64,000 nucleotides of DNA from Alphaproteobacteria bacterium (GTDB lineage Bacteria > Pseudomonadota > Alphaproteobacteria > Micavibrionales > Micavibrionaceae). Positions within the stretch are counted from its first letter, which is position 1. Every line of letters begins with the position of its first letter. Below the pieces are notes generated by a model that was given only the letters and a program-made list of their open reading frames with translations, was not told the origin of the DNA and made no database searches. Shown here piece by piece: positions 37,975 through 46,809 of the stretch. The translations under genes were made by a program, and so were the position numbers. Where the stretch lies: positions 62,001 to 126,000 of the forward strand of contig NVUR01000019.1 in the NCBI GenBank assembly GCA_002401965.1, read 5' to 3'.

Positions 37975-39528
37975 TTAAATCGGTACGGTTTTAGGGTTGG
38001 TCTTTTTAATCCAAAGCACAACCAGCAAACGCGTTACAAAAATAGCCGAAAAGAACGATGTCAAAATACCGACACCCAACGTTACGGAGAAGCCTTTTAT
38101 CGGTCCTGTTCCGAACGAGAATAAAATCATCGCGGCAATCAACGTTGTTAAATTCGAGTCAATAATTGTCGCCATCGCCCGTGAATACCCTGCATCGATA
38201 GAGGATAGAGCCGAGCGCCCTCCTGCGATTTCCTCACGAATACGTTCAAAAATCAGGACATTCGCATCCACCGCCATACCGACAGTCAGCACAATTCCTG
38301 CAATACCAGGCAGTGTCAACGTTGCTTGCAAGCTGGACAAAACCGCAAGGATAAGCGCGATGTTCACAACCAAAGCCACATTCGCCATAAGCCCGAATAA
38401 GCCATAGCTAGCAAACATAAAGACAAGCACCAAAGACAAACCAATCAAGCTGGCGATTTTACCTGCCGCAACAGAATCCGCACCCAACGAAGGTCCAACG
38501 GAGCGTTCTTCCACGACTTTCAAGTCAGTTGGCAATGCCCCCGCGCGCAATAGCAAGGAAAGCTCGGCTGCTTCCTGAACATCAAAGCCACCTGAAATTT
38601 GCCCCTGCCCGCCGCAAATGGCCTCGTTAATGACAGGCGCACTAATCACCTTATTATCAAGAACAATAGCAAAAGGCTTGCCAACATTTTTACGTGTAAT
38701 AGCACAGAATTTGCGCGCACCAACAGCATTTAGACGAAAGCTAACAACGGGTTGACCGTTCTGATTGAATGTTGGCTGTGCATCATCTAGCATATCCCCC
38801 TTGATAATAGCGAGACGCTTTACATTAATTTTGCGCATTGGCATATCCGCATAAGACAACGAAAGTTCACTGCCCTTCCTTTTACCTTCACCGCCAACTA
38901 AATGAAAACCGAGCTTCGCCGTTTGACCAACCAAATCACGAAGCTGCTTAGAGTCTGCACCCGGCACCTGAATAACCACGCGGTTATGCCCTTGCCGCTG
39001 TATCACCGGCTCGGTCGTACCCATCATATCAATACGACGACGAACAACCTCAATCACTTGTGAAATCGTCTGATCCTGCACTTGCTTAACATATGCATCA
39101 TCCATTGTTGCCGTAATCGTTGTGCCAAGCGTATCCACCGAAAGAATCAACCGTGGATCGGTACGGCGGATCATTCTTTTGACCTCTTGTGCATCATCCG
39201 CACTGTCCAGCACAATACGTACACCACGCTCAATCGTGCCAATACTTTGCTTTGCAATCTTTTTCTCTCTCAAGGATTTTTTAAAATCTTCAGCAAAAAC
39301 GTCCGCGCGATCATCAAAAACGGCGTCAAGATCAACTTCATACAACAAATGCGCCCCACCACGCAGATCAAGCCCAAGGTTCACCGTTTTCTTTGGCATC
39401 CAATCAGGTAAAGATTCTTTCATCCATTGATGCGTCTGCCCCCCGACAAAATTAGGAGAGCTATACGCAAAGCCGTAAATACATACGGCTATAATTAGAA
39501 AAATTTTCCAGCGGGCAATTTGTATCAT
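37975..39528 (-). CDS. secD: Protein-export membrane protein SecD
   Basis: 517 residues. Helix 1 is followed by VNLGLDLRGGAHLLYEVD, a large periplasmic P1 region, then five helices with the conserved GIAGIVLTVGMAVDANVLIFERIREE and FSVTLGVGILTSFFSAIFVTRL. It partners SecF directly downstream. The yajC-secD-secF order is standard. No SecDF-associated queA/tgt gene precedes yajC here; a DUF3592 gene does. Confidence 0.98.
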   Translation of the reverse strand: MIQIARWKIFLIIAVCIYGFAYSSPNFVGGQTHQWMKESLPDWMPKKTVNLGLDLRGGAHLLYEVDLDAVFDDRADVFAEDFKKSLREKKIAKQSIGTIERGVRIVLDSADDAQEVKRMIRRTDPRLILSVDTLGTTITATMDDAYVKQVQDQTISQVIEVVRRRIDMMGTTEPVIQRQGHNRVVIQVPGADSKQLRDLVGQTAKLGFHLVGGEGKRKGSELSLSYADMPMRKINVKRLAIIKGDMLDDAQPTFNQNGQPVVSFRLNAVGARKFCAITRKNVGKPFAIVLDNKVISAPVINEAICGGQGQISGGFDVQEAAELSLLLRAGALPTDLKVVEERSVGPSLGADSVAAGKIASLIGLSLVLVFMFASYGLFGLMANVALVVNIALILAVLSSLQATLTLPGIAGIVLTVGMAVDANVLIFERIREEIAGGRSALSSIDAGYSRAMATIIDSNLTTLIAAMILFSFGTGPIKGFSVTLGVGILTSFFSAIFVTRLLVVLWIKKTNPKTVPI

Positions 39529-39538
39529 GATAAATTAA

Positions 39539-40030
39539 TTACGCTTTTTTAGTGTCTTTAGTCGTTTTCGTTTTTGATGCTACTTTTTTCTTAGGTGCAG
39601 CTTTCTTTGCATCAGCCTTTTTAGAATCGGAGTTCTTGGCCTCAACCTTCTTAGGTTCGGTCTTTTTCTTCGGATCATTTGCAGGTTTCAGCTCTGTTTT
39701 CCCCTGTATCATAGAGCGCAACGCCGTAACTTTTGTACCATTCCCAAGGTCAATCAAAACTTCCTTATCATCAATCAATGTATCAACCTTACCAACAAGC
39801 CCACCACCTGTAACAATACGATCACCTTTTTTAAGATCGGACAGCATATCACTATGCTCCTTAAAGCGGCGTTGTTGTGGCATGATAAGCAACACATAGA
39901 ACAGAATAACCAACAGAACAATCGGCCCCATATTCCACATAAAGGCCTCCATCGGTGTTGGCGCATTCGCCAAATCGATCAACTCTTCACTTGTTTCTGC
40001 TAATGCGGCATGTGCTTTGGAAATCAGCAT
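39539..40030 (-). CDS. yajC: Preprotein translocase subunit YajC
   Basis: 163 residues from the ATG at 40030 (GAGGGAG 6 bases upstream; an ATG 15 bases earlier has none). One N-terminal membrane helix (MGPIVLLVILFYVLLIMPQQ) is followed by the YajC cytoplasmic domain (LKKGDRIVTGGGLVGKV). A Lys-rich tail of about 50 residues (KKADAKKAAPKKK type) makes it longer than the usual ~110. It precedes secD by 10 bases. Confidence 0.94.
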   Translation of the reverse strand: MLISKAHAALAETSEELIDLANAPTPMEAFMWNMGPIVLLVILFYVLLIMPQQRRFKEHSDMLSDLKKGDRIVTGGGLVGKVDTLIDDKEVLIDLGNGTKVTALRSMIQGKTELKPANDPKKKTEPKKVEAKNSDSKKADAKKAAPKKKVASKTKTTKDTKKA

Positions 40031-40147
40031 AAAATGCTCCCTCATCCATTAAAAATATATATTAAGATCGCGAATATAAAGACAATCACAACAAAGGCAA
40101 GCCTTGTTCGTATCAAGACTTTAAATAATGCACTGGAAACAACATAA

Positions 40148-41269
40148 TTATACGCGGGTACGCTGCTTCGTATATCCGAAACGTTGGGATATACGAATAC
40201 TGTAAATCGCCATCCACATAATAAGTAATCCGCCAATGGCCAAACCGCCGCTTAAGCTCCAATTAAAGATACCACGATCAATAATCGCATTTTTTGGTTC
40301 ATCAGGGTAATAAATAACATCAACCCCGTCACCCCGTTTATACATAGGTGAGCTTGCCCCTACACTGTCTTTAAATTCAACAGAGCGACCATTTTCATCA
40401 ATAAATTCAACAATCGCGTAATAGGTGTAACCACTGCTATCCGAAGAACTATTATATTCACTTTTTATCCGCACAACCTCTGCAGGGGCGCGTACACCAT
40501 TTTGCAAACGGTTAACCATATTCAACCCTGCATAATAACTGCCACCAACAAGGGCGCACGCCACGACCAACATAATATAACCCGATATACGGGTATTCTT
40601 GCATTGAGAATTCAAACGTTTAAGTATTTCTTCTTTATCAAGCTCTCGCCCTTTTTTGTGATCTCCATTAGACGAAGAAGAGGTGATATTCAGCTTATTC
40701 TCACGCAAAGATCGCCAGCCTTCTTTCAGCTCATCACGTGGTATATCTTTGAAAAAATTCCATATTTTAAAGGCAATAAAACCAATAGCCGCAGCTATCA
40801 AAATAAAGAACATATAGCTAGCTTCGAATGTTGTCACCACCATATGACCAATAAAAAGACCAGGTAATAAAAAAACAAAACCAAATATTGGCAATACCAA
40901 TGATGGTCGCCTGACCTTACCAGCCTGACCATGAAACACCATCAAGCTCACTCGTTTTCCGGGAAGTCTGTTCAGTAAGCTATTAGAACCCATATCACTC
41001 ATATGCTCCAACATTTCACCATTAGGGGCAGCATATTCAAATACGGAATAATACATTTCACCGGTTGCCCGTTTTTTCTTATCAGCATTTCCCCCTGTGA
41101 CACGAACAGAAGAAATGCACGCATTTACCCGATCCGCCTTAAAACGCCAATACAGCTCATACCCGATTAACCCACCGCCAATGCCTGAAAACGCAAAGGC
41201 CATAATAAAATATCCGATTTGCGTCCATGCAGAAACACCGTCAAAAACAATATCAAAAAGAAAATCCAA
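40148..41269 (-). CDS. DUF3592 membrane protein
   Basis: 373 residues with two DUF3592-type units. Each has a membrane helix, a beta-rich soluble part (YSVFEYAAPNGEMLEH in the first; TYYAIVEFIDENGRSVEFKD and DGVDVIYYPDEPKNAIID in the second) and another helix. About five helices are seen in all. The family has no known function. The gap to yajC (40031-40147, 117 bases) holds nothing I can support. The nlpD-like gene ends 3 bases upstream of its start region, so the two may be co-transcribed. Confidence 0.8.
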   Translation of the reverse strand: MDFLFDIVFDGVSAWTQIGYFIMAFAFSGIGGGLIGYELYWRFKADRVNACISSVRVTGGNADKKKRATGEMYYSVFEYAAPNGEMLEHMSDMGSNSLLNRLPGKRVSLMVFHGQAGKVRRPSLVLPIFGFVFLLPGLFIGHMVVTTFEASYMFFILIAAAIGFIAFKIWNFFKDIPRDELKEGWRSLRENKLNITSSSSNGDHKKGRELDKEEILKRLNSQCKNTRISGYIMLVVACALVGGSYYAGLNMVNRLQNGVRAPAEVVRIKSEYNSSSDSSGYTYYAIVEFIDENGRSVEFKDSVGASSPMYKRGDGVDVIYYPDEPKNAIIDRGIFNWSLSGGLAIGGLLIMWMAIYSIRISQRFGYTKQRTRV

Positions 41270-41271
41270 AG

Positions 41272-42297
41272 TTACTTCTCCATATATTTAGATGGGTTCA
41301 GGGCAGACGTACCGCGGCGCACCTCAAAATGCAGTTGCGGCGTAGAAACAGAGCCCGTTGACCCGATTTTACCCAACGAAGCCCCGCGTTTAAGAACCTG
41401 CCCCTTACGTACAGACATGCTATCCAGATGGCCATACGCGGTCATCCATTGCCCTGCATGCCGCACAAGCACCAAATTACCCGACCCTTTAAGCGCATTC
41501 CCTGCATAAACCACAACGCCGTTTTCCGCCGCCTTAACAGACGTTCCACGCGGCGCACTTATATTGATACCGTCATTGTGTAACCCGCTTTTCTTCGCAC
41601 CGTAACGCGACAAAACCTTGCCCCGCACAGGACGTAAAAACTTACTGGATGCGCGCTTAGGCGGCTTTCTCGTAACTTTGGAAATTTTAACATTTTTAGA
41701 TTTTTTATAGCGCGGCTTGTTTTGCGGCATCGGCACACCGTCTTTAATAATGGCTGGCTGTGGTTTTGCTTGTGGAACAATAGGTGCGTCGGCATCTGCG
41801 CTTTTACTAGCCAAAGCCTCGCCCTTTTCTACGACAGACGATTTTGCAGTCACCGTTTTATTCTTAACCTGACGCGTTTTACGGGTGACAGAAGGCAAAC
41901 GCAGCACTTGCCCTGCGCGCACAATATAAGGTGATTTAATATTATTCAGCCGCGCGATCTCTGATGAATCCACACCGAATAAACGCGAAATATGATACAG
42001 CGTATCACCCACTCGCACTTTATATTCTTGCGGCGGCGGCAGGCGTAATCGTTGCCCTTCATAAAGTATAAACGGCGGCTGCAAACGGTTTAAAACAATG
42101 ATATCACGCATAGGAAGACGATAACTGTTCGAGATACTATACAACGTATCACCCAACACAACATTATGAATGCCCGCACTGCCCGCGCCACTTTTTTGCC
42201 CATGATGCACAATCGGTGCAGGCACGCGTGAGCCCATACCCAAACACGACGTCAAGCATAACAGCATAATCAAAAGGAGTGGCGAACGAATGCTCAT
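41272..42297 (-). CDS. nlpD: NlpD-like lipoprotein with two LysM domains and a LytM/M23 domain
   Basis: 341 residues from the ATG at 42297 (a TTG 24 bases earlier is the only alternative; neither has a clear ribosome binding site). Lipobox LTSC gives Cys18. LysM domains lie at ~44-86 and ~92-134, then a basic linker and a C-terminal LytM domain. H240, D242 and H290 are present, but the HxH motif reads Q321-L-H323, so zinc binding is incomplete. Such degenerate LytM proteins activate amidases at division rather than cut peptidoglycan. The gene follows pcm, matching the pcm-nlpD order of gammaproteobacteria. Confidence 0.87.
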   Translation of the reverse strand: MSIRSPLLLIMLLCLTSCLGMGSRVPAPIVHHGQKSGAGSAGIHNVVLGDTLYSISNSYRLPMRDIIVLNRLQPPFILYEGQRLRLPPPQEYKVRVGDTLYHISRLFGVDSSEIARLNNIKSPYIVRAGQVLRLPSVTRKTRQVKNKTVTAKSSVVEKGEALASKSADADAPIVPQAKPQPAIIKDGVPMPQNKPRYKKSKNVKISKVTRKPPKRASSKFLRPVRGKVLSRYGAKKSGLHNDGINISAPRGTSVKAAENGVVVYAGNALKGSGNLVLVRHAGQWMTAYGHLDSMSVRKGQVLKRGASLGKIGSTGSVSTPQLHFEVRRGTSALNPSKYMEK

Positions 42298-42334
42298 CGA
42301 AATATAATACACGTATAGCAAAGCGTGGTCATTA

Positions 42335-43024
42335 TTAATTTAACGTAGCCGCCATATCATTGGTTTTATTCGAAATATCGGGCAATAACGGAACAAAGCG
42401 CACAGGCATAACATCCTTAACCGCGTAAGCCTCTTCGCTTTCTTTCTTATAGAGCTTCAGCATTTGATTGCCCGGCTCGCCCACAGGAATAATCATCCGC
42501 CCGCCAACTCTGATCTGATCCAGCAGATCCTGTGGTGGTTTCTTACGCGCCGCCGCGGTGACTATAATCTTATCAAAAGGCGCTTGGCTTAGACCATGCA
42601 TCACAGGCCACCCCTTCATTCCGTCCGCCGCAATCGCGGTGACATTGCGCAGCTTCAATTCAGTAAGGCGCTTCTCCGCATCAATAAGCAGATGTTTATG
42701 ACGTTCAATCGTATAAACACGCCGCGCCAGATGCGACAAAACCGCACATTGATAACCACAGCCCGTTCCAATTTCCAACACTTTATCACGATCAGAAATT
42801 TCCAAAGCTTGCGTCATAAAGGCCACCACGAAAGGCTGGCTGATTGTTTGCCCCAAACCGATTGGCAGAGCCATATCCTCCCACGCTTGATCGCGCGAAT
42901 GATGCGGCACAAAAGCCTCACGCGGAACACGCTCAATCGCAGAAAGCACATCCGTATCAACAATCCCCTTATTGCGCAGATCCATAATCAGACGGATACG
43001 TTTATTGATGTCTTGCGTGTTCAT
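42335..43024 (-). CDS. pcm: Protein-L-isoaspartate O-methyltransferase
   Basis: 229 residues. SAM-dependent enzyme starting repair of isoaspartyl damage. It has the N-terminal VPREAFVPHHSRDQAWEDMA, the glycine-rich SAM motif VLEIGTGCGYQCAVLSHL, and IIVTAAARKKPPQDLLDQIR. It follows the DUF4153 gene by 3 bases and precedes nlpD; surE, often nearby elsewhere, is not in the window. Confidence 0.96.
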   Translation of the reverse strand: MNTQDINKRIRLIMDLRNKGIVDTDVLSAIERVPREAFVPHHSRDQAWEDMALPIGLGQTISQPFVVAFMTQALEISDRDKVLEIGTGCGYQCAVLSHLARRVYTIERHKHLLIDAEKRLTELKLRNVTAIAADGMKGWPVMHGLSQAPFDKIIVTAAARKKPPQDLLDQIRVGGRMIIPVGEPGNQMLKLYKKESEEAYAVKDVMPVRFVPLLPDISNKTNDMAATLN

Positions 43025-43027
43025 TTA

Positions 43028-44836
43028 TCAATATCCAATCAACGCCCTAAACCTAAAGCTTTTGAGCTTATACTCGCCCCATTTTTGATCTTCATCTTTC
43101 TCTCGGCGCAAAGTCAGGTTCCTAAATATAATTTTCACACGCAGATCACCTTGCGCGCCCTCCATTATAAGGTCACGGTGATTACTACTTGGATCTTTTT
43201 TAAATTGTGCAAGTGCATACTCCTCCACTGAAAAGGAAACCTCTTCACGATCATCAATACCAATAGACAACATATCATTTTTATAATAGGCAACTATACC
43301 CGTTTCATCCGTATTTTTTAATCGCCATTGTCTTTTCTCTGTCTTACCAGGGCGTAAGCGCTTTCTCACAAGAACATACTGCGATGGAGTTAATAACTTA
43401 AACCCATCTACATTAACAGGACTTTTTTTATCATCACTGTTTATATTAAAATTCTCCGAGCTTCTATTTCTTTTACGCTGAGAATAACGCATATGATCAA
43501 GCCCCATTAACTTCATTGTCAATTTAGGAAAAGAGCCATCTTTCTTAATGTCTGCACCAACCAGCCATGAATCTAAAACATCTTTACGATCACGTCTGTT
43601 CAAAAAATTCAAAATAGAGCTTATGCTTTTACGGTCACCAAAGCTAACCTGACTTTGTGTTGTAACAATACGACCATCCACCAATATTTTATTATGCGTA
43701 AGTAAATTTTCCAACCGATTAGCTTGCGATTTTACAGACATATTTGGTGCGCTAAACGGTCCAACAGCCGCAATGACCAACAACAGTGACAAAAAACCCG
43801 GTATGAATTTTAACGCTGGTTTTCTAATCGTATAGGCAACCGCCAGAATAATTAACCAAAACGTCATTAAGACAAGAACATAACGTTGCTCAGTCAATCC
43901 ATATTGTTCAATACGCATCCAAATCGACCACGCCTGCATCAAAGCAGGTATAAATAGAGCGGGGAAAAATAACTTATAAACAGCGCGCAGAAATACACCA
44001 CCCGTTTCACGCAAAGGCCAACCCATCAGATAGGTTAGAACCCCGACCCCGCCAAACGCACTAATCATATATGATAAATGACCGCGTGGGATTTCCCCCA
44101 CCAACGCAATTTTAATGAAATAAGCATAGAGTATCAGCATATAAATGATAACCAACGGCGCCAAAACCCAGTTCAACACGAAGGAGAGCTGTGGCGGGGC
44201 ATGACAGTCATCCTCAGTATAAATATATTTTTCTGGAATCCATGACAATGCATAAATTGGTGCAAAAACTACCATAGAAAATGCTGTGACATCAAAATAT
44301 ACAGCCGAGCCCCAATAAAGACCAAAGAGATAATGGATACTGAGCATTGCCGCAGAAATACCACCACCCCAAATTAACCCCGCGATAATAGATATCGAAA
44401 TACCTTGCCACACACACCGGTTATAAAACCAAAGGGAAAGATTATCGCCGCTTTTAATATACGGGCCAATTGAAATACCCAACAACAATGCACAAGTAAT
44501 CAAGCCCAACAGCCAAACCAAAGTAAACCCACTGTAAAAAAAGACACAACCCGAAAATATTGCAAATACGCAATACCCTAACACGGCTTCTGCTACTCTG
44601 CCCCGCGACATTCCTTCAGAAATTAATCGCGCCAAACCAAACCATAAAAACCCATAAGCCAAAATAACCATCACGCGCAATAATAAAACCTTATCAGGCT
44701 CAATGATTTTATGATTTAGAAGAAGAATAAAGGCGAAAAGAATAACACTACACAATGTTGAGCGCGGGAAACGCCGCACCGTCGCGTATAAATCCTCCAA
44801 CGGCAGTAACTTTTCAATCAGTTTTTGCATACCCAT
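43028..44836 (-). CDS. DUF4153 multi-pass membrane protein
   Basis: 602 residues. The first ~380 form about eleven to twelve membrane helices with the family block PLRETGGVFLRAVYKLFFPA followed by IEQYGLTEQRYVLVLMTFWL. The last ~220 are soluble (VKSQANRLENLLTHNKILVDGR) and probably periplasmic. Function unknown for the family. The start lies downstream of a copy of the 19-base repeat that also marks the end of serS. It ends 3 bases before pcm. Confidence 0.87.
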   Translation of the reverse strand: MGMQKLIEKLLPLEDLYATVRRFPRSTLCSVILFAFILLLNHKIIEPDKVLLLRVMVILAYGFLWFGLARLISEGMSRGRVAEAVLGYCVFAIFSGCVFFYSGFTLVWLLGLITCALLLGISIGPYIKSGDNLSLWFYNRCVWQGISISIIAGLIWGGGISAAMLSIHYLFGLYWGSAVYFDVTAFSMVVFAPIYALSWIPEKYIYTEDDCHAPPQLSFVLNWVLAPLVIIYMLILYAYFIKIALVGEIPRGHLSYMISAFGGVGVLTYLMGWPLRETGGVFLRAVYKLFFPALFIPALMQAWSIWMRIEQYGLTEQRYVLVLMTFWLIILAVAYTIRKPALKFIPGFLSLLLVIAAVGPFSAPNMSVKSQANRLENLLTHNKILVDGRIVTTQSQVSFGDRKSISSILNFLNRRDRKDVLDSWLVGADIKKDGSFPKLTMKLMGLDHMRYSQRKRNRSSENFNINSDDKKSPVNVDGFKLLTPSQYVLVRKRLRPGKTEKRQWRLKNTDETGIVAYYKNDMLSIGIDDREEVSFSVEEYALAQFKKDPSSNHRDLIMEGAQGDLRVKIIFRNLTLRREKDEDQKWGEYKLKSFRFRALIGY

Positions 44837-44841
44837 ACGAT

Positions 44842-44860
44842 ACCTAACCTTTCACGATTT
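44842..44860. repeat. 19-bp direct repeat, left copy
   Basis: acctaacctttcacgattt is identical to 45421-45439. It covers the last codons and stop of the orphan gene at 44844-45419. The offset between copies is 579 bases, the length of that gene plus three. Confidence 0.9.
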
Positions 44861-45419
44861 CTGCCGCTATTAGATTAACAGCGTGCTCATAGGGTGCACC
44901 AGCATCAACACGTGTAATTTCAGCTAACTTAAATAAAGAGTGACAAATATCATTGGAATAAAACGGCGGATATTCCTCAAATAAAAGGCAACCACTGTCA
45001 CCTTCAACCACAGAATCAATTTCTATAACTTTACCAATATAGCATTTATCATCTGAAATACCGTCAAAATGTATATTCACATATCCAAAGGATTCCTGCA
45101 CAGAATTCAGTATTGTCTCTATTGATGTGATATCAACCAAACGATCCTTTTTACTAACGCCCCGCTCATCCATCAGAAACTTTAAGTTTTTCAGCATTTT
45201 ATTGCCCCATCTGGTTTGAGTAATCTCTTGCGTTTGAATTACAGAAACCCCGTCATCCGAGCCATCACTTGCACTAACACAATCAATTAGTATCCAGTCT
45301 TCATTAAAATCCAACAAGACCCCTGTCAGATCATCCGATGGATTTTGCACATCACGGTAAAAATGTACCAGTTCCCCTGATGATTTCAGCGTATCAAGCT
45401 GTTTATAAAAAATAGACAT
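44844..45419 (-). CDS. Orphan 191-residue protein bounded by direct repeats
   Basis: 191 residues, acidic, soluble. The N-terminal ~75 residues have the beta pattern LTGVLLDFNEDWILIDCVSA, DGVSVIQTQEI, loosely like Sm-fold 'residual' domains found near toxin-immunity genes; that resemblance is weak. A second beta-rich half (YIGKVIEIDSVVEGDSGCLL) ends in EIVKG, the same tail as SerS (KIVKG). Both gene ends lie in identical 19-bp repeats (44842-44860, 45421-45439), so the gene may be an insertion between serS and the DUF4153 gene. Its ribosome binding site AAAGG lies in the serS terminus. Confidence 0.7.
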   Translation of the reverse strand: MSIFYKQLDTLKSSGELVHFYRDVQNPSDDLTGVLLDFNEDWILIDCVSASDGSDDGVSVIQTQEITQTRWGNKMLKNLKFLMDERGVSKKDRLVDITSIETILNSVQESFGYVNIHFDGISDDKCYIGKVIEIDSVVEGDSGCLLFEEYPPFYSNDICHSLFKLAEITRVDAGAPYEHAVNLIAAEIVKG

Positions 45420-45420
45420 A

Positions 45421-45439
45421 ACCTAACCTTTCACGATTT
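45421..45439. repeat. 19-bp direct repeat, right copy
   Basis: Identical to 44842-44860. It covers the last codons and stop of serS and contains the ribosome binding site for the orphan gene. The stop codon is at the same place in both copies. Confidence 0.9.
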
Positions 45440-46697
45440 TATCAATGCCGCCCATATATGGCTTCAGAACTTCAGGAACGAAGACACCGCCATCTGTCGG
45501 GTCGTAGTAATTCTCGATCACTGCGATTAAGGCACGACCAACGGCTACACCAGAACCATTTAATGTGTGAACAAAATTCGTCTCTTTTTCACCTTTAACA
45601 CGCGTACGTGCATTCATGCGGCGCGCTTGGAAATCTTTGCAGTTGGAGATAGAGGAAACTTCTCTGTAAGTTTCTTGCCCCGGCAACCATACCTCAATAT
45701 CGTAGGTTTTGGTCGCGCCAAAGCCCGTATCACCGGAACATAATTTCACCGTGCGGAATGGTATCTCTAATTTCTTAAGCACATTCTCCGCGCAACCCAG
45801 CATACGTTCATGCTCTTCTTCGCTTTTATCCGCAGTGGTGATGCTGACCATTTCAACTTTGTAGAATTGATGCTGGCGCAACATGCCCTTTGTGTCTTTC
45901 CCTGCTGATCCTGCTTCTGATCTGAAACAAGGTGTATGGGCGCAATAACGATGCGGCAAAGTTTCCGTATCAATAATTTTACCCGCAACCATATTGGTGA
46001 TTGGCACCTCGGCAGTTGGGATAAGATAATGATCTGTTTCCCGTGTACTGAATTGATCTTCTGAAAATTTCGGAAGCTGCCCTGTTCCATAGAGCGCATT
46101 ATCACGCACAAGCAATGGCGGGGAAACCTCGGTTAAGTCATGTTCCGCCGTATGTGTATCAAGGAAGAACTGCGCCAACGCACGTTCCATCCGTGCCATC
46201 GCACCCTTCAAAATCGTAAAACGCGCGCCTGACATTTTGGCAGCCGTTTCAAAGTCTATTAAACCAAGAGCTTCACCGATTTCCACATGATCAGGGCCTT
46301 TTAGAGATTTAATCTCGCCCCATTTATGGATCTCAACATTATCCGCTTCATCCGCACCGTCCGGCACATCATCCGCCATCAAATTCGGCAAGGCAGAGAG
46401 CAGATCATTCAAAGCCTTACTTAAATCGCGCTCTTGTTCTTCCAATTCACCCATTTGGGTTTTGATTGCCGCAACTGCGTCCATTTGCGCCGAAGCATCA
46501 CCGCCATCACGTTTAATCAGGCCAATTTTCTTGGATTCTTCATTACGCTTGGCTTGCAATTCCTGCAACGATGTTTGAAGGCTGCGGCGATCCTCATCCA
46601 GTTTTAAGATTGCAGGTGTCTGCGGCTCTAACCCACGGCGACTCCAGCCCTTATCGAACGTTTCCGGTTCATTTCTAATTGCGCGTATATCAAACAT
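45423..46697 (-). CDS. serS: Seryl-tRNA synthetase
   Basis: 424 residues, class II synthetase. The N-terminal antiparallel coiled coil (about residues 30-105) grips the long variable arm of tRNA-Ser. The catalytic core shows TAEVPITNM, motif 2 [20 protein letters not shown] and motif 3 near [18 protein letters not shown]. The C-terminus GGIDKIVKG lies in a 19-base sequence repeated at the end of the downstream gene. It is divergent from the N-formylglutamate amidohydrolase gene over 112 bases containing nested inverted repeats. Confidence 0.98.
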   Translation of the reverse strand: MFDIRAIRNEPETFDKGWSRRGLEPQTPAILKLDEDRRSLQTSLQELQAKRNEESKKIGLIKRDGGDASAQMDAVAAIKTQMGELEEQERDLSKALNDLLSALPNLMADDVPDGADEADNVEIHKWGEIKSLKGPDHVEIGEALGLIDFETAAKMSGARFTILKGAMARMERALAQFFLDTHTAEHDLTEVSPPLLVRDNALYGTGQLPKFSEDQFSTRETDHYLIPTAEVPITNMVAGKIIDTETLPHRYCAHTPCFRSEAGSAGKDTKGMLRQHQFYKVEMVSITTADKSEEEHERMLGCAENVLKKLEIPFRTVKLCSGDTGFGATKTYDIEVWLPGQETYREVSSISNCKDFQARRMNARTRVKGEKETNFVHTLNGSGVAVGRALIAVIENYYDPTDGGVFVPEVLKPYMGGIDKIVKG

Positions 46698-46712
46698 AGT
46701 TAACCCTTTTAT

Positions 46713-46785
46713 TTTACACTAGGCATTATAAGTAAAAGCTGGCACGATATTAGTAAAGCCCTAGCTTTTTTTATCCTAGTGAAAA
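46713..46785. promoter_or_regulatory. Nested inverted repeats in the divergent serS region
   Basis: Outer arms TTTT(A)CACTAGG (46713-46723) and CCTAGTGAAAA (46775-46785) enclose a second pair, AAAGCT...AGCTTT, which is followed by a T-run. It may be a terminator-like or attenuator structure in the serS leader or a binding site. It lacks the conserved words of the 887-958 repeat family. Confidence 0.4.
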
Positions 46786-46809
46786 CACAATGACGAACAG
46801 GCTACAATT

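Noticed and set aside
40042-40236. 64-codon minus-strand frame between the DUF3592 gene and yajC
   Set aside because: Overlaps the end of the DUF3592 gene in another frame; the hydrophobic tail comes from AT-rich spacer sequence; no ribosome binding site.
42596-43231. 211-codon + strand frame across pcm and the DUF4153 gene end
   Set aside because: Antisense to two certain genes, no family features, no start signal.
46741-46760. Sigma-54-like TGGCAC upstream of the amidohydrolase gene
   Set aside because: No GC element at the -12 position with the required spacing; a similar TGGCAC at 9127 also fails.
46713-46785. Possible third copy of the leuB/carB repeat
   Set aside because: Similar length and palindromic outline, but the shared words acaaggcatgag and aataacgatg are absent; kept as a separate palindrome.
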